The notes beneath the pieces are model-generated. The model was not told where the DNA came from. It did no database searches and worked only from the letters and a program-made list of their open reading frames with translations. The translations under genes were made by a program, and so were the position numbers. DNA of 64,000 bases from Unio delphinus (lineage: Eukaryota; Mollusca; Bivalvia; Unionida; Unionidae): the NCBI GenBank assembly GCA_029339505.1, contig JAQISU010000183.1:124001-188000 (forward strand). Direction: 5' to 3'. Positions 1 through 11,200 of this stretch are shown one piece after another (the stretch's first letter is position 1; every line of letters begins with the position of its first letter).

Positions 1-1810
1 GATGGCACACCAAAATTAATTTTTTCAAAGAAGTACAATACATGAATACTCTTTCGATACGAGAACTAGTTTTCTTTATATAATATTTTAACAATATATT
101 CAACGTCAGTACAAGAATGGCACAAAAGAATTATTGCTGCGCCATCATACGCTACATAAGAAACATCTTTTTGAAGTTGTTTTTTTTTTCTGCCGCGATT
201 AGCAATATTGTATCATTTCCACTGTTAACTAGGACGATGTTTCGAACCTACGCAGACAGAAGTAAGATGGAGGTGATCCGTAACAGAGAGCGCTTTAGAC
301 CACTCGGCCAATCCCTCCCCCTCCTCCAAGATATAAATTTCGATTTTATATTTGCTCAGACTTTTACCGTGATGCCTATCACACAGGAAAGAAAATTTTA
401 TTTGATATCTTTATGTAAATAGGTGAAATGTAAATCTTTTTTGATCAAATATGAGCAAATTTATAAACATATTATTTTTTAGTAATTCACGTTGGTAACC
501 AACTGTTCAACTTGTCAATATAAACGCACCACCTTACAAAACCCGTTTTCCTTGCTTTTTTATAACTTTTGCAATAAAAAAAGACATCTTGATGTGTCTT
601 GTAATTCTTGGTAAACTAGGTCTCCTGCCAAATCGTTCAGAGAGTAAGTAACGGGTACTGTCATTATTATTTTTTTATCAATTACAAATATTTCAGCACA
701 CTTAGGCTGGTTCCTTAGCACTCATCTAGTTCTCTGTGATTTTGTTTGTTTGATTTAAAAACTATGATCTTCCTTTAGCATCGTGTTATGGATATAATGT
801 TTCCACAGTAAGTCTGTCTTTTTAAAAAAAATATAAAGCAGCATAAGTTGACACCGAAGTACTGATACAGCTTCAGTGTAAAACAGACAAGTGGAAACAA
901 TACAATTTTATTTCTTAGTCTTACAATTAGAATGCATTAACAAATGAAAAGATCGATAATGCTCTAAACCAAATTTATATACTTTTTCTACTTGTTTTTC
1001 GCCAATAAATATGCCATTTGTAATTCTATATATCTGACAAGCTTAAAAGTGTTAGAGGAGAACGTGATATGTTGTGTTCTTCTGCGATAACGTTGGAGTA
1101 AAACCCTACAAGAGGTGTTTTAAAAGAGACAGAATCAATTAAAGCACGATAGATTTTTTTTCTTAGAAGCTCGATTTATGCATCTTATGAAATTTAATAT
1201 TACTTCTTCTAATAAGAAAACAAAAAATGCAGACTCATGTTGTTGATTAAACGAACTTGTAAGCTAAAACAATACCAAAATTAGAAATTGTTTTTTTAGT
1301 CACCGAGGGATAATAAATTATGCATATCATGAATGTGAGAACGAGAGTGAAAGGCGATGAATATGTTACATGCAATTAGCTCTTCAATTTTATTAAAAGT
1401 ATTGGGTTTTTATGGAGAAAAATAATAAAATTGTTAATCTCTGTTATCTGATTAATAACGTCACTTTCTTTACATTCTGTTAAAATTTAAGCCTTTTATT
1501 ATTTTCTCAGACATTTGTTTTCTCTTAGATTCCGAAAAAGGTTGTCGCCGATAAATACGCGAAGACACGTATTTGGATAGAACTTACCTTCTCATCAATA
1601 TGACCAATTACAATTCTGAGAACAAGTCCTAATAAAATAAAAGATTATATTTGCTAAAATCAAGTTTCTGAACATCCACTGAAACCAATGAGTAATGACG
1701 ATTTCCTTTTCCTTAAGCACATACATGGCATAACCATAGTTTTGCTTCACGTTTGAATAATATCAAGAACACATTGTAAAAGAATATACTGTTTTTCCTT
1801 TCATTTGCAG
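1..1810. other. Upstream flank or intron of gene 1; no gene recognised
   Basis: Apart from a SINE head fragment near 240-312, I see no supported coding exon here. Gene 1 should continue upstream, because its first visible exon starts with two bases of a split codon. I looked for the discoidin exon expected just before it (148 nt in gene 2, opening with residues like VFRGN) and did not find it. The open frame at 117-422 runs through SINE sequence and shows no family resemblance. Confidence 0.5.
240..312 (-). repeat. tRNA-derived SINE head fragment (family 2)
   Basis: On the minus strand this reads as a tRNA-like pol III head: an A-box-like GAGTGGTCTAAAGCGCTC near 306-285 and a B-box-like GGTTCGAA at the low-coordinate end. 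A clearly related copy lies at 48708-48930, also on the minus strand. Only the head is recognisable here. The family name is unknown to me. Confidence 0.55.
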
Positions 1811-1863
1811 ACGCCCAGCTTTATGATAAAACGTGGAGAACAGAACCACAGTGGTCTGAAGAT
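1811..1863 (+). CDS. Gene 1 exon A (linker before GTPase)
   Basis: Acceptor TTTGCAG precedes 1811 and donor GAT|GTAATT follows 1863. The exon is 53 nt, entered with one base of a split codon and left in phase 0, the same phases as gene 2 exon 5 (62 nt). The peptide includes DKTWRTEPQWSED, alignable with gene 2's ENTWRKGIVWSSE; a TWR...W motif occurs just before the GTPase in both. It is short, but phase and motif agreement make it credible. Confidence 0.7.
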
Positions 1864-2167
1864 GTAATTATAATTTTTAATACATCCAGTCACAATTCTT
1901 GTTTGTCAAAAGAGAGTCTGATTTAGATTTCATTCAGCTCAAAATATAATTATTTTCAATCATAACATAAAATATAATTATTTTCAATCATAACATAAAA
2001 TATAATTATTTTCAATCATAACATAAAATATAATTATTTTCAATCATAACATGTCACATTTTTACAACGTAGGAGAAGAATGAGAGGACATGCCGCGCAG
2101 CAGAGCTCAGCTGAAAAATGACCTTTGCATATAACGTAAAAGTGGGAGATAGAAATTGTCATATGAA

Positions 2168-2257
<90 letters not shown>

Positions 2258-5200
2258 GAGAGAGAGAGAGTTTTATTTATAATTTAATGAAATCTAACAT
2301 GGAAATTACGATAACAAACATATTTTATTTAATAAGATAATGCATTGCATACAAAATGACCGTAGAGGATGTAAATATATACCAGTATGTGTATTGAAAA
2401 TAGCATTATGTACCAGATAAATTTGTCAGTATGCGTATTGAAAATAGCATTATGTACCAGATAAATTTGTCAGTATGCGTATTGAAAATAGCATTATGTA
2501 CCAAATAAATTTGTCAGTATGCGTATTGAAAATAGCATTATGTACCAGATAAATTTGTCAGTATGCGTATTGAAAATAGCATTATGTACCAAATAAATTT
2601 GTCAGTATGTGTATTGAAAATAGCATTATGTACCAGATAAATTTGTCAGTATGCGTATTGAAAATAGCATTATGTACCAGATAAATTTGTCAGTATGCGT
2701 ATTGAAAATAGCATTATGTACCAAATAAATTTGTCAGTATGCGTATTGAAAATAGCATTATGTACCAGATAAATTTGTCAGTATGCGTATTGAAAATAGC
2801 ATTATGTACCAAATAAATTTGTCAGTATGTGTATTGAAAATAGCATTATGTACCAAATAAATTTGTCAGTATGCGTATTGAAAATAGCATTATGTACCAG
2901 ATAAATTTGTCAGTATGCGTATTGAAAATAGCATTATGTACCAAATAAATTTGTCAGTATGCGTATTGAAAATAGCATTATGTACCAGATAAATTTGTCA
3001 GTATGCGTATTGAAAATAGCATTATGTACCAAATAAATTTGTCAGTATGTGTATTGAAAATAGCATTATGTATCAAATAAATTTGTCAATATGCATATTG
3101 AAAATAGCATTATATATCAGATAAATTTGTCAGTATGTGTATTGAAAATAACATTATGTACCAAATAGATGCGTCAATATGCGTATTGAAAATAGCATTA
3201 TATATCAGATAAATTTGTCAGTATTGATCGAGTCGTAGGGGATGTATAAAGACGATATTATTTTGAACATTATTTCTTTCAAATATAGGAAATGGAACAT
3301 ATTAAAGGGGAGATAGAAGATTATGTGCCCGTGAGGGATGTGGTGGGATCAGAAGTAAGGTTTCCCCATGTTAATATCCTCTTCATCGGACCAGTAGGGT
3401 CCGGAAAATCCAGCTTTTTCAACACGGTTAACTCGGTGTTTCGTGGGAAGGTTTTCAACCAGGCACGAAGTGGAAGCGGAATAAACAGCATAACCACCAA
3501 GGTACTTTTATAAATATAGTTGTGATTGAAATAATTCGATTCCCCATGAATCTCCTGGCTCCAAAACTATAATTTGATTTCCCATGAATCTCTGACCCCA
3601 GGACTATAATTAGATTTCCCATGAATCTCCTGGATCCAAAACTAAAATGAGATTCCCTATGAATCTCCTGGCTCCAAAACTATAATTAGATTTCCCATGA
3701 GTCTCCTGGCTTCAGAACTAGATATTCTGTTTAATTCTTATCTGACATCTTGTCGGATGACCGCGTGCAGTGTTGTTATTGCTATTCGTATATGATAAAA
3801 TGTTTCAAATGTTTTCTATGAGGCTTAAGTTGAATTTAGCACATTCCTATGCGATTCAATTGAAACATAGATAGGGCTTGTCTTTATAGTAAATATATTG
3901 TTACTTATATTAAAATATACCTTGATTGAATTAGTAATGTTGGCATCGAAATAAAATATTATTGTTTGTTATCATCCGAGACATATTAAGATTGTTAGTT
4001 CCTAGATCGATAAAAAAGCAAACGATATATTTGGTGAAAGCATACTTTAAAATTATATGACGATGATCGAATGCTTGTGCTAAGTACTTTCGTATTTTAA
4101 ATTATATTTTAGTTTATAAAGTATCCGGTACTATCTAGCATTACCAAACAGCCGCTGAACTTCAGGTTATGTGACACACGTGGACTGGAGGCTAAACTCC
4201 CAATGAGCAAGGAGAACTTGAAGCTTTTGTTGGGAGGGCATCTGCCAAACAGATTACAGGTATTTAAGACTAAATCATCGTATTTCGTTTAAATTAAAAC
4301 TTTACGTTACAAGGGATTTTTAAACATTGTAAATGAAAAAAAAATTAGTTTACCTTTTTATCATGTCATATTGTTACACGCACAGGGGTATTCACTTGAC
4401 CGAGCGGTGTCAAAACCCTGGCGCGAGTCACGCTGGAAGTCATAAGTTTTCCCCAAATTTCCAAAGACTTCCATACAACTTGAGTTGTAAAATGGAAAGA
4501 AAGACGTGTCCGCTATAACTAATAATCTTTGCTCTAATCAATTGGCGACCCAGAGGAGACAACTTGCCCAAACGTCCATTAACTGCACCTTTGCATGGTT
4601 TTTATTCATTACCATCCGTTTTCCGTACCGATAGCTTGTCATGCCATAGAAATTACACCAGTATTCCCTTACTAACTGGGAAATATTTAACTGCGCGACC
4701 CTAGGCCAGTCAATCCACAGAATTTCCGGCGTATCACGCTCATATACATACGCCCATTTTCCATTATGGCCACATAAACGGTACCTACCAAGTTCCAACT
4801 TATTGATTACATTCTATAATTTACTGATTTCTAACCATAAATGCTGCCTTTTCAATCACAATACTTGTATACACCGCGGAATTTTAATATGGACTATGTT
4901 ACTGAAAGGGACAGTCATTCGGCTTGTGCCTAAAATCACTACTAACGACCCCAGCATGGTTCAAATTCACTAACACTCCTCTCTGTGATGTTTGCTCCTA
5001 CTAACTGGCTAACTATTTCGGGCTAGCAACTCCAAATTTATTACAATATATTTCATTTTTGTTTATTAAATTATACGTCACAATCAAGGAGAGGCATAAT
5101 ATAATAACAAGAGACAAGTTAAAAGTCATTTTGGTGTAAGTAGTAATATTTGCCATTTGGGCCAGTTGTGGGAATTAAGTTTTTGCTTCAGTAGCCGCTA

Positions 5201-8200
5201 TGGCCCTCATATCGGAAAGGTAATATTAAAAGTATATAGAATAATAATTCTTAGTGTCGCTTAACGTAACGTGTGGACCTTAGCATATGTTTAAAATATT
5301 GCGGCTTTATGGACCCTTGTGAAAATTAGCATTACGTCGTAGGTTTACCATAAGTCGCCACTATGGCTCTAACTGTAATCGTAATGTTAAAATAGTTTTA
5401 GGTATTGTGTGGACGCCATAATGTCGCTACATGTAAAGGAATGGGTCCAAGAGTTGATGGTCACCTATTGGAAATTTGATGTTAACTTGTTGTTATATGT
5501 AACACCATCAACCTCCATTACAAGACGAAGATAATCAAGATTACAGAAGAACGAAAGTTCCTGAAGATTATTTTCATATTCGAGTGACTCAAAAATATTT
5601 GTTAACAGCTTACACGTATACTCCAAAACTTAAAGAATTCAGGTCTTAAGTGCCACCAGACAAATCAGCGGGTTTCATTACACATGGTATGGTTATTATT
5701 ATTATTATTATTATTAGTAGTAGTAGTAGTAGTAGTAGTAGAAACACTGAAACTTCAATGCCATGCTGTATATGACGCCCGTTTGAGACTATTAATCAAT
5801 CACGCAAATGTGAAATCTCCTTTCTGGGTCATTTTTATCATACCGGCAGAATTAACAATCCAATAATCATTATTCACACAACACACTTGTCACATCCGCG
5901 AGGTGTCGAACAATGCAAAGTTTTAAGGATGGATGATCAGTACCAAGCATGGTATCGGGGTCTCTCTAAACACCCCAAGACACCCCAAGACTCTCCAAGA
6001 ACACCTTAAACTTACATGATACTCACTTAAAATTTCAACAACAGCACAAACAACCAAAAACAATCAAACAAACAAATAAAAACTGCGAATATTTAGCAAT
6101 AATTTGTGTAACAGTAAAATTATCAAGGTCGCTAGTTGCCAAGGAAAAAACTCCATTTTTGATGAAGAGTGTTCCGGTACAGTAACATGAATATTAATCT
6201 ACATTTAATAATGAGCAATACCTCAAATAAGTCGTTAAAAAAATTAAACAAAATGGCAAATTTATTGTATATAAAAAAAACTGTTTATCTCAATAAAAAA
6301 TTAACTATTCCTTCATTCCTTTTTTTTTACAAATATTAACATGGAGCCTAAACAATTAAACAATTCAAATAAATGAGAGAAGTATGGAACATCGCCATTT
6401 TAATGAGGAAATTGTTATATATAATAATTAAATATTAATTTTATATATAATTAAAGATATGTGATGCATAGAGTTCGTTTCCGTAGATTATCAGAAATAG
6501 GCCCATCTACTAATACTATAAATCGTTGATAGTAACAATGTCCGTATGTATGTTTTCATTTCTTTTTTCCGCTTCTTGGTACGTTATTACGAGATTTGGT
6601 GATAATATATGCAATATTGGGGTGTCTTGGGGTGGTCTTGGGGTGTCTTGGGGGTGTTTAGAGAGACCGATGGTATCGTTCAGATTAACAACGAGGTGTC
6701 GGACAATGCAAAGTTTTAAGGAGGGATGATCAGTACCAAGCGTGGTATCGTTCAGATTAACAACGTTCCTGGGGTAGCATCATATTGATTGCGGAGAAAG
6801 ATGTATTTTGTGTTTCACTACCAGGCCTTGCATTCCCAACGGATAAGAAAGATTTCATTGTTGTTCTAGCAAACTAACATTTGTCATAACATCCTGTTGT
6901 GGGAGGTTACGCACGCATCAGTCCCATGAATAGCAGAAAATTGCTTACGTAGAGAATGTGCTCCACTTGTGTACCTCTTATTCGATTTAATAAGTAAAAG
7001 GCACACGTTGTGCCAGGAAAATAAAAATGCCGTTTGTGACCATACTGTTGGCACCAGTCGTCAGTATTACATTCAACATGAAACGATGAACTAGAAGAGG
7101 TAATAAAATTCGATCAGAACAAGAACGACAATATTATGTTCCGAATGAATTCCAGTAGTCTTGAATATCCTGATATAAAACAATGGTGCAATGCATAATG
7201 TCTTTCAATGGGGTTCCAGTTTCGTAGTGTGTATAAATCCAAAAACATATATTAGTATTTGGTAATTCTAAAGAATAATGTAATAAATTAATCTAGATCT
7301 AAGAATAATGTAATAATTAAGAATATTGTAATAAATAATTAATCTAGACCTATGTCTGGACACAACTCCATACTTTGGTGACAAATCGATTCCTGAGACT
7401 GATCTAACATAGGAATGAATTACATATTTATCAAGTCCCTATTAATGTACATTTTCACTTGACCTACGATGTTAATAATGGTAGTGATCTAATAAAAAGT
7501 CTGGTCTTATTGCAAAATGGACTTGCCTTGAACTCAGATGTTGTGTAAACACTTTTTTTTATCATTACAGCTTACATTCTTCGACAAAAGATAAGTCTTT
7601 AAGAATTTTATATACAACATTCAATCATGGACACACATCACAGTTGACAGAACACATTGACGTTCAACATAGTAGCCAATACAAAAGGTTAATCAATCAC
7701 TGGGTCATACCTCCAACACAAGTGTACAATCCTATCTAACCAAAACATTGGCAAGGAAAAACTGGTATTTCCTTTATGCCATACATGTGCTGAAACATTT
7801 AATCAAAATCAACATTGACGACAATAAAGGAAAACTTAAATAAAATGACACTTTACGAAAAGATTTGATCTGGGTATATTACAAAGTTAAGTCTGAGAGT
7901 TTACTCTCCTTGGAGGCTGTCTTTTGTTATGCTTGGCTGTTGACGCAATTGTTTGAAGAAAGGCTTCATATTCTCCAGGTCCTTGTTCAGTACCCCCTCA
8001 AGCTCAGTAAAAGAGCGACTTTGGGTCACATTAGAATTTTCTAAAAACAACTATAACCTAATGGAACATAACCTTCTAAACTGATCTAGTGATCCTGGTT
8101 TACTTACAACACAATAACCTATAAAATTCACATGGGAACCTCCAAAACCCTGGCCATGATCAACACATTTACCACCTCTTGTTTACCTGAATAATAATTT

Positions 8201-11200
8201 GGTTAATAAGCTCATACGCATAGAGTATGATGAAGCTATTTTTAGTTGTTTACGGAAATAAACTAATTTTTTTTTTACAAAAACCATTCAAGTTAAGCAG
8301 AAATAAACTCAATTTTGATCAAGTCCAGCTAATAATGTTACATTATAATAACATGTAATTAATTTTTGTTTAAAATAAAAAAAACAAACAAACAAACATT
8401 TAAATTAAATATACATAACAGTTTTCATGTAGCAACACTATAGCCTATATCATGACTCAACGTGTAAACATTTTTATGAACATTACTGTTCCCATTAAGG
8501 GATTATAGCGCTAGCTTAATGTACACCTACATCGTAATGTTAATTAAAATAGGGTACACAGAACCCCAGAATTTAAAATTTTAAAAAATGCTTAGATCCA
8601 TACACTGCATTAAGCGACACTATGGATCCCAATTATATTAACCCTATGGATATTTTGAACATTACCATTCACATAGAAGGCCATAGAGGTGGTTACAGTG
8701 AAATATTCTTTACCATAGGGTGCTCAAATGGCACATATTCCGACTGTCATATATTGTTTGTTATCTTCTCTTTTAAAACCTTGTGCTTCAGCTTACTACA
8801 TTATTTTTTCAGCTGGATCCCAGTGGCTTCATATCGTCAGATACTCCTGGATTTATCAAGTACCCAAACTTAGAGGATCAAATCCATTGTGTGGTGTTCT
8901 TCATTGATGCTACTCAGGTGGAAGCCATGCCAGATCTCATTCCAGACGTTTTGCAGAATTTGAAGGATCTACAGACAGTAATGAACACAATGGGTATTTG
9001 TTAAAATTAAAATAAGTGTGTGTGTGTGTTTGTGAGAGAGAGAGACAGAGAGAGACAGAGACAGAGAGAGAGAAAGAGAGGGAGAGAGATTACTAGCTTT
9101 AACAATTTTTGCCATATCACTATGATGTCTGTATAGTGCCAGTTTATAGTGATGTCATGCACTGGTGCATCATGCTGCATACATGTAATACCATGCTCCA
9201 CCCAGTCACATTATCCTGACACCAGTCTGACCAGTCATAACACTAACCTTTTAATGCTGAGCATCAAGCAAGGCTGCTTATCATACCATTTTTTATAAGT
9301 CTTTGATATGACTTGGTCGGGGTTCAACCCCATGACCTCCCACATCCAAAGCGGACACTCTTACTACTTAGGAAACTGGAGCTGTTTGTTAAGACATATC
9401 CATGTGCATTTAACAGATTTGACATTTTCATTGCTTTTGTATTTCAGTAGGACATGTGTTAATGATTGTTTGTTTTTGCTAGAAAATGTTTTCAATTAAG
9501 AACTAAGTAGACATGCTTTTGGCAAGTATATTTTAAAGAATATTTTTGCAATTGTATTGTGTTAACCAAAGTAGTAAAAGAGTATTAAAATTATTTATTT
9601 TATTTCTTAACCAATCATAAACATGTGTACCACTGAACCAAACCACTAAATTTACAGTTTGGTCTGTTTTAACTTCAAATGTACCTCAAAGTTTCTAAAT
9701 GCACTTGATTTGATTTTCAAAGTGTACCTGAAGGTTTTGAAGTCATTTTCATTTGGATTAATTAGTAGAACAGACAACATGGACCCTTATCTCTTGGCAC
9801 ATTATTATCTGGGTCTACATTGATAATAGTTGTCTAAGTCGGAGCACTTTTCGGAAAGTCTGTTAAGACTAATCAAGGTCAATTACCATAGTTTCCACTG
9901 TATCCTGACACGTACACAAAATGAATCTGTAGCATAGAATATGTAACACAATACATTGTAAACCTTTATGGACAAACATGTCTTAAAGCCTAAGTCTTAT
10001 GGACAAACATGTCTTAAAGCCTAAGTCTGCAGCAGCCCATACCTCAGTAGAAAGTTACATTGTCTGTCAGAATCTCTCTTAACCATCTAGTTCATAAGAG
10101 AGAGAGAGAGAGAGAACATTAATTTCTGCCAAAATGCTTTTTGTTATAGAATTGTGAGTACTTTAGAAAAATCTAACGATTATACATACTTTTGCATCAT
10201 TTGCATCCAGTTAAAATAAAGATTGTGACAGAGAACTCTTTTTAATGACTTTAAATTGCATAAGAATAAGCTTAGTGTCATGAATGACTTTGAATTGCAC
10301 CACAATCAACTTAGTATCATGAATGACTTTAAATTGCATAACAATCAACTTAGTATCATGAATGACTTTGAATTGCATCACAATCAACTTAGTATCATGA
10401 ATGACTTTGAATTGCATAACAATCAGCTTAGTATCATGAATGACTTTGAATTGCATAACAATCAACTTAGTATCATGAATGACTTTGAATTGCATTACAA
10501 TCAGCTTAGTATCATGAATGACTTTGAATTGCATAACAATCAGCTTAGTATCATAAACAACTTTGAATTGCATAAGAATAAGCTTAGTATCATGAATGAC
10601 TTTGAATTGCATTACAATCAACTTAGTATCATGAATGACTTTGAATTGCATAAGAATAAGCTTAGTATCATGAATGACTTTGAATTGCATCACAATCAAC
10701 TTAGTATCATGAATGACTTTGAATTTCATAACAATCAACTTAGTATCATGAATGACTTTGAATTGCGTAACAATCAACTTAGTATCATGAATGACATTGA
10801 ATTGCATAACAATCAACTTAGTATCATGAATGACTTTGAATTGCATCACAATCAGCTTAGTATCATGAATGACTTTGAATTGCATAACAATCAACTTAGT
10901 ATCATGAATTACTTTGAATTGCATAACAATCAACTTAGTATCATGAATGACTTTGAATTGCATAACAATCAACTTAGTATCATGAATGACTTTGAATTGC
11001 ATTACAATCAACTTAGTGTCATGAATGACTTTGATATGCATTACAATCAACTTAGTATCATGAATGACTCTGAATTGCATTACAATCAACTTAGTATCAT
11101 GAATGACTTTGAATTGCATAACAATCAACTTAATATCATGAATGACTCTGAATTGCATTACAATCAACTTAGTATCATGAATGACTTTGAACTGCATAAC

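Noticed and set aside
117..422. 101-codon ORF as a gene
   Set aside because: Its middle part is the inverse of a tRNA-like SINE head also seen at 48858-48930, and it has no recognisable domain.
3292..3513. ATG at 3292 as the true start of gene 1
   Set aside because: The paralogous exon has the same length with no start, and an in-phase upstream linker exon is present at 1811-1863.
4538..4798. 86-codon minus-strand ORF as a host gene
   Set aside because: It has no recognisable motif and no clear splice or promoter context; it is left as unassigned intronic sequence.
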